From Granulicella sp. (GTDB taxonomy: Bacteria > Acidobacteriota > Terriglobia > Terriglobales > Acidobacteriaceae), in assembly GCA_027335345.1 (NCBI GenBank), contig DAHWOF010000025.1, forward strand, positions 1-53,087: a DNA stretch of 53,087 nucleotides, in the 5' to 3' direction. The translations under genes were made by a program, and so were the position numbers. Below are positions 44,662 through 53,087 of this stretch, in pieces. Numbering within the stretch: position 1 is the first letter of the stretch; each line of letters begins with the position of its first letter. Below the pieces are notes generated by a model. That model was not told where the DNA came from. It made no database searches and saw only the letters and a list, made by a program, of their open reading frames with translations.

Positions 44662-45042
44662 ATGAACGGACGTTTTTCGGCGATGTTGCATATTCCCGGC
44701 GATGTTCGCGATGCCGTTGCTTTTTATGGAAGAGCGTTTGGCGCTACGACCGGCTGGAGTACGGCTCCATCTGCGGATATGGTGGCGCAGCTCTGGCTGG
44801 ATGGCGCAGAGTTCTGGGTGCATCCGGCTGGTCAAGAGATTAGCAATCCGTCGCCGGCACAACTCGGCGGGACCCCGGTACGGTTGATGTTGATCGTCGA
44901 GGACCCGGATGCCGTCTTCGATCAGGCAGTGGCTGCCGGCGCCGTGGTGCGCTCTCCCATGCAGGACCACGACTATGGATGGCGTGATGGCTCGGTCGTA
45001 GACCCGTTCGGTCATCGCTGGGAGATCGGCAGGCCGCTGTAG
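44662..45042 (+). CDS. VOC-family (glyoxalase/PhnB-like) protein
   Basis: A 126-residue protein with the two beta-alpha-beta-beta-beta units of the vicinal-oxygen-chelate fold: MLHIPGDVRDAVAFYGRAFG, then LMLIVEDPDAVFDQAVAAGA and DGSVVDPFGHRWEIGRPL. The last motif is the usual C-terminal strand with Glu that often binds metal. The sequence is closest to the PhnB/YdfO-like group of unknown function, which includes resistance and isomerase-type members. It is divergent from the S53 peptidase gene. The substrate cannot be predicted. Confidence 0.85.
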   Translation: MNGRFSAMLHIPGDVRDAVAFYGRAFGATTGWSTAPSADMVAQLWLDGAEFWVHPAGQEISNPSPAQLGGTPVRLMLIVEDPDAVFDQAVAAGAVVRSPMQDHDYGWRDGSVVDPFGHRWEIGRPL

Positions 45043-45446
45043 CGCGTGCCGATGGAAATGTTTGAGGATAAGCGAACCGAACACCACGGTTCCGATGGGC
45101 TAAGCGCGATGCGGGCTTGAGCTGGTTGGCGCAATGCGCTGTGACGCGAGCGTGGAGAGGCGCTTGTCGGGCGTTTGGCTGCACTACTTGACCGTCCCGC
45201 GGCTTGAGCCGGCGCTACCAGCGAGCAAAAAGGAATCGCTCCACGATTGTGTTCAGTTCCACGCATGAAACGGATCCTTTGACCCAGCAATCGACGGTCG
45301 CTTGGTCGAAAGCTTCCACCCAAGACCGTCGACCGGGTCAAGGATGTCCCGGGGCAAAATGTGAAGGATGCCTTGAGATTGGACCAAAGGCGACATGCGG
45401 GTGCTCTGGGCTGTTGTAGCGGGGTGGGATGGTTGCGGCTACCCGC
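45043..45446. other. Intergenic region between the VOC gene and the arginine operon end
   Basis: A 404-base gap between convergent genes contains no convincing ORF. Its one clear feature is the long imperfect palindrome at 45291-45332, which may end transcription of one or both sides. Confidence 0.5.
45291..45332. repeat. Imperfect 42-base palindrome downstream of the arginine operon
   Basis: The arm 45291-45305 (TCGACGGTCGCTTGG) pairs with 45320-45332 (CCAAGACCGTCGA) over 13 bases with a two-base bulge. The loop itself holds a near-palindrome around AAGCTT. Located 115 bases after the last arginine gene, it could be a bidirectional terminator without a T run, or a solitary palindromic repeat. 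Confidence 0.45.
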
Positions 45447-45998
45447 TTAGCGGCCGGGGAGGGTGGAGCTGAGTTGGAGCTGGACCAGTTCGGGGCGCTG
45501 GATGGTGCGCGGTCCCAGGACGGCAATCTGCGGCAATGGGCCGCGGACCATCGCTACCTCGTCGCAGGCGTAGAGGCGTGGGCAGGTCTGGCAGTCCTTG
45601 TAGATCTTGTCCGGCAGGGCGTCGCGATCCGCGATGCGGAAGCCGTAGTGCTCGAAGAAGGCCGGAATCCGGGTGAAGAGACAGACCGAGACTACGGCGT
45701 GCTCCTCGGCCTCTGCGACCAGAGCGTTCAGGAGCTTGCCCCCGGCGCCCTGACCCCTGGCCTCGGGCTTCATGACGATGGAGCGCACCTCAGCCAGATG
45801 AGGCCCGTAGAGATGCAGAGCACCGCAGCCAAGGAACTCGCCTTCATCGGTCTCGGCGACCGTAAAGTCCCGGATGTTCTCGCAGATCTCCGCGTAACTA
45901 CGGCGCAGCAGGGTTCCATCGCCGGAGAGAGAGTTGACCAGGTCGAAGACGTTGCGAGCGTCCTGCAGGCGCGCCTTGTGGATTCGCACCTCAGCCAT
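45447..45998 (-). CDS. argA: Short GNAT N-acetyltransferase, probable N-acetylglutamate synthase
   Basis: A 183-residue GNAT protein with the acetyl-CoA loop VMKPEARGQGAGGKLLNALV. The family fold includes VRIHKARLQDARNVFDLVN at the start and FFEHYGFRIADRDALPDKIY near the end. A Cys cluster (Cys136, Cys139, Cys145 in DCQTCPRLYACDEVAM) resembles that of short N-acetylglutamate synthases such as mycobacterial ArgA. Synthases fused to ArgH in other bacteria carry a comparable domain. Its start overlaps the argH stop by eight bases, making it the last gene of the arginine operon, so it most likely makes N-acetylglutamate, the first pathway step. The C-terminal 30 residues are extra. Substrate preference is inferred from context. 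Confidence 0.78.
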   Translation of the reverse strand: MAEVRIHKARLQDARNVFDLVNSLSGDGTLLRRSYAEICENIRDFTVAETDEGEFLGCGALHLYGPHLAEVRSIVMKPEARGQGAGGKLLNALVAEAEEHAVVSVCLFTRIPAFFEHYGFRIADRDALPDKIYKDCQTCPRLYACDEVAMVRGPLPQIAVLGPRTIQRPELVQLQLSSTLPGR

Positions 45999-47493
45999 GG
46001 GCAGCCTCTGCAGACGGGATGTTTGGAGGCTGAGTGCGATCGGCCCAGCGCTGGCGGGCGGCTGCAAGAGCCTTTTGCACGCGAAGAGTTGCGGTTCCAC
46101 CGAGGACATCGTGGCAGTCCAAGGCTGCCTGCAGGCAGATCGCCTCAGCAAAGTCTGGGCCGAACTCCGGGCTGAACTGCTGTAGCTCCGGGAGCGAGAG
46201 AGCGTTGAGTTCGACGCCGCGCTCCAGGGCGAAGCGGACGGCGTTGCCGATGATCTCATGCGCCTTGCGGAAGGGAACTCCCTTGTAGGTGAGGTAGGTG
46301 GCTGCAGCCATGGCGTTTAGATAGCCGGACTGCGCAGCGAGGTTCATCTTTTCCAGCCGGAAGTTGAGCGCTGCGGTGAAGGCCGGCAACACCGAGAGGA
46401 TGCCACCGATGGCGTCGGCGGCGTCAAAGACTGGCTCCTGGCCCTCCTGCAGATCCTTGTTGTAAGCCAGGGGAAGGCCTTTGACGAGCGTGGTGAGCGT
46501 GGTGACAGCCCCGGAGAGGCGTGCGCACTTGCCGCGGATCAGCTCGGTGAGATCCGGGTTCTTCTTCTGCGGCATGGCGCTGGAGCCGGTGGAGAAGCGC
46601 TCGGGAAGATCCAGGAAGGCGAACTCCGCGGTGGAGTAGAGGGTAAGCTCCTCGGCGAAGCGGGAGATGTGCAGCCCCAGGATGGAGAGAGACTGGACGA
46701 ACTCGATGGCGAAGTCCCGGTCGCTGGTGGCGTCCATGCTGTTGGGCGTGGGAGCATCAAAGCCGAGCGCTGCGGTGGCGATGGCGCGGTCCAGGGCCAG
46801 CGTCGCTCCCGCTACCGCGCCCGATCCTAGCGGGCAGAGGTTCATCCGCCGTCTGGCGTCGACCAACCGGGAGCGGTCACGCTCCACCATGCTGACGTAG
46901 GCCAGCAGCCAATGGGCCACCAGCACCGGCTCGGCGCGCTGCAGATGGGTGTAGCTGGGCATGACGGCGGTTCCCGCGGACTCCGCCACACAGAGCAGAG
47001 CGTCGATCCACTGATCCAGGCTGCACAGCGTGGCATCGATGCTGTCGCGCACGAAGAGGCGCATGTCTGTGGCGATCTGCTCGTTGCGGCTGCGCCCGGT
47101 GTGCAGCTTGAGCGCCAGGGGGCCGATCTGCTGGAGGAGCTGAAGTTCGACGAAGTGATGAATGTCTTCGGCTTGAGGACAGGAGGCCACCAGAGCAGCG
47201 CCGATCTGGGCGGTGCTGGCGGAGTACTCCGGCTCCGGTGAGGAGACGGAGATGCGATGGGACCATGCTTCGGCCTGCGAACCTACGACGGAGAGGCCGT
47301 GCAGCATGGTCTCCAGTTCCGCAGGGGTGAGCACGCCGGCGGCGGCGATCATGCGTGCGTGCGCCGCACTGGCGGCGATCTCCTGCGGCAGCAGCCGCCA
47401 GTCGAAGGGAAAGGAGCGCTGCCACTGCTCGAAAGTTCTATCCAGAGGCTCGCGAAAGCGTCCGGACCACATCTTGGCGGGTTGGGTGGACAT
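45991..47493 (-). CDS. argH: Argininosuccinate lyase
   Basis: Cleaves argininosuccinate to arginine and fumarate. The 500-residue protein starts [13 protein letters not shown], typical for ArgH. The superfamily signature is [13 protein letters not shown] in the catalytic loop, and [19 protein letters not shown] and [19 protein letters not shown] are present, with the catalytic His in THLQ. It is somewhat longer than the usual 460 residues because of a C-terminal extension (about 25 residues). Start at 47493 is chosen from homology; GGAGGAAG lies 12 bases upstream. It is separated from argG by 95 bases and overlaps the acetyltransferase gene by eight. Confidence 0.96.
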   Translation of the reverse strand: MSTQPAKMWSGRFREPLDRTFEQWQRSFPFDWRLLPQEIAASAAHARMIAAAGVLTPAELETMLHGLSVVGSQAEAWSHRISVSSPEPEYSASTAQIGAALVASCPQAEDIHHFVELQLLQQIGPLALKLHTGRSRNEQIATDMRLFVRDSIDATLCSLDQWIDALLCVAESAGTAVMPSYTHLQRAEPVLVAHWLLAYVSMVERDRSRLVDARRRMNLCPLGSGAVAGATLALDRAIATAALGFDAPTPNSMDATSDRDFAIEFVQSLSILGLHISRFAEELTLYSTAEFAFLDLPERFSTGSSAMPQKKNPDLTELIRGKCARLSGAVTTLTTLVKGLPLAYNKDLQEGQEPVFDAADAIGGILSVLPAFTAALNFRLEKMNLAAQSGYLNAMAAATYLTYKGVPFRKAHEIIGNAVRFALERGVELNALSLPELQQFSPEFGPDFAEAICLQAALDCHDVLGGTATLRVQKALAAARQRWADRTQPPNIPSAEAAHG

Positions 47494-47588
47494 TGGGGAA
47501 GGACTTCCTCCGGGGTCAGGGCCCGGCAACGTTGGCGCAGGCGCTAGATAGTGGGCCATGCGTTTTGACTCTGAAAAGCGGGCTGGAT

Positions 47589-48965
<1,377 letters not shown>

Positions 48966-50084
48966 TTAGCGTCTGCGGCGAGAGGGCTGAGCAGCCGGGT
49001 TGCGGTGATGGGGAAGGCGCTTGGCTCCGCCAAGCAGCATCAGCGTGATGGCCTTCTGGGCGTGCAGACGGTTTTCCGCCTGGTCAAAGACGATTGACTG
49101 CGGTCCGTCCATCACAGCGTCGGTGACCTCCGCGCCGCGGTGGGCCGGCAGGCAGTGCATGAAGACCGCGGACTCGCTGGCCCGTTTCATCAGCTCCTCA
49201 TTCACCTGGAAGGGTTTGAAGATGGGTGCCCTGCGCGCTGCCTCGTGCTCCTGTCCCATACTGGTGCAGACATCCGTATAGATGGCGTCAGCATTCGTGG
49301 CCGCCTTCAGAGGATCGTGCGTGAGGGTCAGGGAGCCGCCGGTGTTCTCGGCAATTTCAATCGCCTTGTGGACGATCTCCAGCTTGGGTTCGAAGCCCTT
49401 GGGGGTGGCAATCGTGGTGTGAACGCCCAGCAGAGCCGCGGTCAGCATCAGGGAGTGGCAGACGTTGTTGCCGTCACCGACATAGCTGAAGTGCAGTCCC
49501 GACAGGGATCCAAAGCGCTCTTCCAGGGTCATGAAGTCCGCAATGGATTGGCAGGGGTGCTCGAGGTCGGAGAGTGCGTTGATGACCGGCACCCGAGCGA
49601 CAGAGGCCATCTCGGTAATCGTGTCGTGGGCATATGTGCGCAGCACGATGATGTTCATCCAGCGCTCCAGATTGCGGGCCACATCTGGAATCGACTCTCG
49701 CTCGCCGAGGGGAGATTTCGTCTGGTCAACGAACAGGGCGCTTCCCCCGGCGGTATTCATGGCTGCCTCAAAGGTGAGACGGGTGCGCAAGGAGTCCTTT
49801 TCAAAGATCAGGACCATCTGCTTGGCGTCCAGGGCGTGACGGAAGTCCTCAGGATGGGCCTTGACCGAATGGGAGAGCTCGAGAATGGCCGCCATCTCGG
49901 CGACCGAGAGATCAGCGATGGAGCAGAGGTCGCGTCCGGCGAGATCCTTGACAACCTGGTTGAAGGCGGTATCGGACTGAATCCCTAGCGATAGAGATGC
50001 GGTTTGGTCTGAGGAGCGTTGATTTCTGGCAGTGTTCATGACGATGGTCTTGTTTCCTTTGATGCCGTTGGCTGGGCTATCCAT
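48966..50084 (-). CDS. argF: Ornithine carbamoyltransferase
   Basis: Converts ornithine and carbamoyl phosphate to citrulline. The carbamoyl-phosphate loop reads FEKDSLRTRLTFEAAM, where ornithine enzymes usually have STRTR; SLRTR is more common in acetyl- or succinylornithine transcarbamylases. The amino-acid-side motif FMHCLPAHRGAEV and the DVCTSMG segment are of the ornithine type, so ornithine is favoured. Start at 50084 (ATG overlapping the argD stop by eight bases, GGAGAG upstream) gives 372 residues with a 45-residue N-terminal extension that lacks family similarity; ATG 50039 is an alternative. The C-terminal tail (HHRNPAAQPSRRRR) is also extra. It follows argD in the operon. Confidence 0.93.
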   Translation of the reverse strand: MDSPANGIKGNKTIVMNTARNQRSSDQTASLSLGIQSDTAFNQVVKDLAGRDLCSIADLSVAEMAAILELSHSVKAHPEDFRHALDAKQMVLIFEKDSLRTRLTFEAAMNTAGGSALFVDQTKSPLGERESIPDVARNLERWMNIIVLRTYAHDTITEMASVARVPVINALSDLEHPCQSIADFMTLEERFGSLSGLHFSYVGDGNNVCHSLMLTAALLGVHTTIATPKGFEPKLEIVHKAIEIAENTGGSLTLTHDPLKAATNADAIYTDVCTSMGQEHEAARRAPIFKPFQVNEELMKRASESAVFMHCLPAHRGAEVTDAVMDGPQSIVFDQAENRLHAQKAITLMLLGGAKRLPHHRNPAAQPSRRRR

Positions 50085-51366
50085 GAATCTTCTCTCCATC
50101 CAAGACGGCGGTCGACTGAGTGGAGCAACGGCTGTGCGTTGCCAGCAGTTCGTTCAGCGCGTCGATGGTGTGGTCCACATCCCGGCGCGAGAGGATATAG
50201 GGTGGAAGGAAGCGCAGCACGGTCTCATGGGTGCGATTGAGTATGATGCGACGCTCCATCATGCCCTGGAGCATCTGCCGCGCCAGACTCTCGGACTCCA
50301 TTTCGACGCCGATCATCAGGCCCATGCCCCGCACCTCACGGATGCAGGGGAAGCGGGTTTGCAACTCCCGAAGGCGGCCGAGAAAGTACCCTCCCAGCGA
50401 CGCGACGTGGTCCAGCAGCCGAGATTGCTTGATCTCATCGATGACGGCGATGGCTACGGCGCAGGCCAGGGGGTTGCCTCCGAAGGTGGTGCCGTGCATG
50501 CCTGGGGTGAGGGCGCGCGAGGCCTCTTCGCTGCACAGCATGGCGCCTATAGGAACGCCGCTGGCCAACGGTTTGGCCAGCGTGGTGACGTCCGGCTGAA
50601 TGCCATAGTGTTGATAGGCGCACCAGCGGCCGGTTCTTCCCATGCCGCTCTGAATCTCATCCAGCAGAAGCAGCGCGCCGGTGGAGTTGCAGAGTTCACG
50701 AGCGGCGGCCAGAAACTGCTGGGTGACGGGATGGATGCCGCCTTCGCCCTGGATGACCTCGATGGCGACAGCGCAAACATCGCTGGAGAAGGCTGCGCGG
50801 AGCGCCTCCACGTCATTGAAGGGGACGAACGAGACGCCGGGCATGACCGGTTCAAAGGGCTCGCGGTACTTGAGCTTGTGGGTGGTGGCCAACGAACCCA
50901 TGGTGCGGCCGTGGAAGCTGTTCTCCATGGCCAGAATGCCGGTTCCTATCTTTCTGCCCTGGCTGCGCAGCCGCCGGGCGTGAGCGCGGGCGAGTTTGAG
51001 CGCCGCCTCCCAGGCCTCAGTGCCGGTATTGCAGAAAAAGACTCGGTCCAGTCCGGTGATCTCGGTCAAGCGGAGCGCCAGTTCGCTCGTCCCGGGATGG
51101 TAGAAGAGGTTGGAGGTGTGCAACAGGCCCTGACTCTGTTGTTGCAGTGCGCCTGTGATGGCCGGATGCTGGTAGCCGAGCGCACAAACGCCGATGCCGC
51201 TGAGCAGATCCAGATACTGGTTACCCTGCTCGTCGCGCAGATGCACTCCTTGGCCGGAGACAAACAGCAATGGGTTGCGTTCGTAAGTCTGTACCAGGAG
51301 TTTTGCCTCAGCAGCTTGAATCTCATTCAGGCTGCCCAGCTTGCTGAAATCCATCTCAGGGTTCAT
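50077..51366 (-). CDS. argD: Acetylornithine aminotransferase
   Basis: A PLP-dependent class-III aminotransferase converting N-acetylglutamate semialdehyde to N-acetylornithine. At 429 residues it is of usual size. The cofactor-binding and catalytic motifs are FFCNTGTEAWEAALKLARAH, LLLLDEIQSGMGRTGRWCAY (Asp binding the pyridine nitrogen), and TLAKPLASGVPIGAML with the Schiff-base Lys. HGTTFGGNPLACAVAIAVID follows. Its ATG overlaps the argB stop by four bases (ATGA), and its end overlaps argF by eight, so translation is coupled on both sides. Confidence 0.96.
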   Translation of the reverse strand: MNPEMDFSKLGSLNEIQAAEAKLLVQTYERNPLLFVSGQGVHLRDEQGNQYLDLLSGIGVCALGYQHPAITGALQQQSQGLLHTSNLFYHPGTSELALRLTEITGLDRVFFCNTGTEAWEAALKLARAHARRLRSQGRKIGTGILAMENSFHGRTMGSLATTHKLKYREPFEPVMPGVSFVPFNDVEALRAAFSSDVCAVAIEVIQGEGGIHPVTQQFLAAARELCNSTGALLLLDEIQSGMGRTGRWCAYQHYGIQPDVTTLAKPLASGVPIGAMLCSEEASRALTPGMHGTTFGGNPLACAVAIAVIDEIKQSRLLDHVASLGGYFLGRLRELQTRFPCIREVRGMGLMIGVEMESESLARQMLQGMMERRIILNRTHETVLRFLPPYILSRRDVDHTIDALNELLATHSRCSTQSTAVLDGEKIHG

Positions 51367-52145
51367 GCGACCATCACCTCCGTACCATCATTGACGCGTG
51401 AATTCAGCAGATCAGGCAGAACAGACGCCGACTCCGCGGGCAGGATGCGGACACGCTTGACGCCATGCAGCAGCGCATCCTTGCAGGCGTCGAGTTTGGG
51501 CAGCATCCCCCCGGAGACGACGGCCTGGGCTGTAAGGGCAGGAATCTGTTGCAGGGAAAGCCAGCGCATCACATTCCCATCCGCCCCTTTGACGCCGGGC
51601 ACATCGGTGAGGAAAACCAGAGCATCGGCCTTGGTGGCGATGGCGCAGGCCGAGGCCATCTCATCGGCGTTGATGTTGTAGTACTCGCCATCGAAGCCGA
51701 GGGCGATGGAAGAGATTACCGGGACGGCTCCCATGGTCCAGATCGCATCCAGCCACTTGGGGTCGGTAGCGGCGATCTCCCCCACGTATCCCAGGTCCGG
51801 GGTGGTCTTCTTCTTGCGCGCCCGGAAGATGTGGCCATCTCCGCCGGTAAGGCCCATGGCTGGTTGTCCGCACTGGCCCAGCGACGCCACCAGCGATTTG
51901 TTGACCCTGCCGCCCAAGACCATCAACGCAGCATCGCGGGTCTCCGCGTCGGTTACCCGCAGACCGGCGACGAACTCACTCTTCTTGCCCATCTGGGCAA
52001 GAAGCCGGGTCAGTTGCACACCGCCGCCGTGGACCAGGGCGACCTTGTGCCCATCCCTGGCCAGTTCCGCAATGGCCCGCGAGCATCGCTGCAGGAGTTC
52101 GGGGTTCTCCAGCGCCGCTCCTCCCAGCTTGACGACAAATTTCAT
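51363..52145 (-). CDS. argB: N-acetylglutamate kinase
   Basis: Phosphorylates N-acetylglutamate. The 260-residue protein starts directly with FVVKLGGAALENPEL (nucleotide-binding glycines) and lacks the N-terminal helix found in arginine-inhibited, hexameric kinases. It thus resembles the E. coli type (258 residues), which is not feedback-inhibited. LVHGGGVQLTRLL, YNINADEMASACAIATKAD, and LVFLTDVPGVKGADG are the expected active-site blocks. It begins 16 bases after argC and overlaps argD by four bases. Confidence 0.96.
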   Translation of the reverse strand: MKFVVKLGGAALENPELLQRCSRAIAELARDGHKVALVHGGGVQLTRLLAQMGKKSEFVAGLRVTDAETRDAALMVLGGRVNKSLVASLGQCGQPAMGLTGGDGHIFRARKKKTTPDLGYVGEIAATDPKWLDAIWTMGAVPVISSIALGFDGEYYNINADEMASACAIATKADALVFLTDVPGVKGADGNVMRWLSLQQIPALTAQAVVSGGMLPKLDACKDALLHGVKRVRILPAESASVLPDLLNSRVNDGTEVMVA

Positions 52146-52161
52146 AGCTGGTTCACCGCCT

Positions 52162-53087
52162 TCATCGCAAGCCCTCCGCCTGATCCCATCCAGCCATCAG
52201 ATTCATATTTTCGACTGCTTGTGATGCAGCACCCTTCAAAAGATTGTCAAGACAACTCACCACCACCATCTTGCGGCCGTCCGGCCCGATATGAAATCCC
52301 AGATCGCAGTAGTTGCTCCGCACCACGTACTGAATCTGCGGAAGTTGAGGCGATCGCCTTACCCGGACCAGCGGAGCCTCGGCGTAGAAGCGGTCAAAGA
52401 TGACCTGGATGGCTGCCGGCTCCGAGCGTTGCCGCAAGCGAACGTAGATGGTGGAAAGGATGCCGCGCGGAATGGGCAGAAGGTGAGGAGTGAAGTGAAA
52501 CTGGTCCGCGCTTAGGCCAAGCTGTTCCAGAAGCTCGCCGGTGTGGCGATGTCCAAAGACAGCATAGGCGGAGAGGTTGTCGGCGGCGTGCATGAAGAGG
52601 TTGTTGGGCGTCAGCGCCTTGCCGGCTCCGCTCACTCCGGACTTGGCGTCGCAGACAACTCCGTGGTCCAGGTCCAGCACTCCGGCGCGAACCAGCGGCG
52701 CCAGCGCAAGCAGCATTGAGGTGGCATAGCAGCCCGGATTGGCCACCAGCCGGGCTTGGCGGATGGCCGCAGCATGCAGCTCTGGCAAACCGTAGACGGC
52801 TTCGCTCTGCAGCGCCGCCGCCAGCGATGGGTCCACATCTTCAAGGTTGTAGATAGCTCGATTTTGTTCCTGTTGCAGCCTCCAGGCTCCGCTGAGGTCG
52901 ATTACTCGCATTCCATGGGCCAGTGCGTGGGGCGCCCAGGCGCGCGACTGTTCATGAGGGGTCGCCAGCAGGATGAGTTCCGTCCCCTGGCGCTGCAACT
53001 GCTCCCAGGTGAAGGGCAGCACCTGCATCTGATCCGCCGTGCCCAGGCCGGAGAGGTGAGGATGAAGATGGGTAAGCGCTACCGGAG
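52162..53087 (-). CDS. argC: N-acetyl-gamma-glutamyl-phosphate reductase, N-terminus cut by the window edge
   Basis: Reduces N-acetylglutamyl phosphate to the semialdehyde with NADPH. The frame is open to the window edge and continues family-like (HLHPHLSGLGTADQ) upstream of the first in-window ATG at 53028, so the start and the Rossmann glycine motif lie outside. The visible part has LILLATPHEQSRAWAP, VIDLSGAWRL, the catalytic Cys in LVANPGCYATSMLLAL, GVSGAGKALTPNN, and the His motif FGHRHTGEL. It is the first visible gene of the arginine operon; the promoter is beyond the window. Confidence 0.95.
   Translation of the reverse strand, partial: PVALTHLHPHLSGLGTADQMQVLPFTWEQLQRQGTELILLATPHEQSRAWAPHALAHGMRVIDLSGAWRLQQEQNRAIYNLEDVDPSLAAALQSEAVYGLPELHAAAIRQARLVANPGCYATSMLLALAPLVRAGVLDLDHGVVCDAKSGVSGAGKALTPNNLFMHAADNLSAYAVFGHRHTGELLEQLGLSADQFHFTPHLLPIPRGILSTIYVRLRQRSEPAAIQVIFDRFYAEAPLVRVRRSPQLPQIQYVVRSNYCDLGFHIGPDGRKMVVVSCLDNLLKGAASQAVENMNLMAGWDQAEGLR

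Noticed and set aside
46034-46259. Extended N-terminus of the acetyltransferase up to 46259
   Set aside because: The extra 87 residues lie antisense-free but inside argH in another frame, are low-complexity Ser/Arg/Ala, and the GNAT fold starts at 45998.
50032-51681. A 549-codon open frame on the plus strand opposite argD
   Set aside because: Antisense to argD and parts of argF and argB, all with intact catalytic motifs; its translation shows no family features.

Overview
The window looks like a chromosomal segment of an Acidobacteriota bacterium, probably Terriglobia/Acidobacteriaceae. This placement is inferred from two very large Oar-like TonB-dependent receptors with N-terminal carboxypeptidase-regulatory domains, an argCBDFGH cluster, a CxxxY-type CcmE and several paralogous AhpD-like proteins; no rRNA is present to confirm it. 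The DNA is GC-rich and densely coding. I saw no tRNA, rRNA, CRISPR array, insertion sequence or phage gene.

Layout. (1) 1-7.1 kb: the 3' part of metH, then a leftward set of xylulokinase, GDSL esterase, Gfo/Idh/MocA oxidoreductase and ccmE. (2) 7.4-13.4 kb, rightward: a TolC-like channel and an EmrA-like adaptor with no pump beside them, a DedA-rhodanese fusion, and a cyclic-nucleotide-binding/thioredoxin-reductase-like fusion that lacks the CxxC centre. (3) 13.5-25.5 kb: a potassium island. It holds a KimA-like K+ transporter, a broken sigma-54 activator, kdpC, kdpB, kdpA, kdpF, a 32-codon membrane ORF and kdpE, plus a KdpD split in two. The Walker/USP half of KdpD is leftward and the membrane/histidine-kinase half is rightward, with start codons almost touching. 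(4) 26-32.4 kb: an Oar-like receptor, two AhpD-like proteins and an MFS transporter. (5) 32.7-38.9 kb: a 1004-residue protein that joins an ECF-like sigma factor, a zinc-binding anti-sigma-like motif, one membrane helix and a large extracytoplasmic region, followed 40 bp later by a second Oar-like receptor. This is the strongest candidate for an undescribed system. (6) 38.8-45.0 kb: a sugar transferase, an outer-membrane beta-barrel protein, a GH54 arabinofuranosidase, a third AhpD-like protein, a kumamolisin-like S53 peptidase and a VOC protein. (7) 45.4-53.1 kb: a leftward arginine operon, argC (cut by the window edge)-argB-argD-argF-argG-argH-short GNAT acetyltransferase, with overlapping genes.

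How the genes may work together. The Kdp genes, KimA and KdpDE would give high- and medium-affinity K+ uptake under two-component control. The arginine cluster covers glutamate to arginine except the deacetylation of N-acetylornithine. The receptors, GH54 enzyme, secreted-type peptidase and xylulokinase fit a soil heterotroph feeding on plant polymers. The membrane-tethered sigma factor could couple an envelope signal to expression of the adjacent receptor. Functions are read from motifs and family knowledge only; no database search was run.
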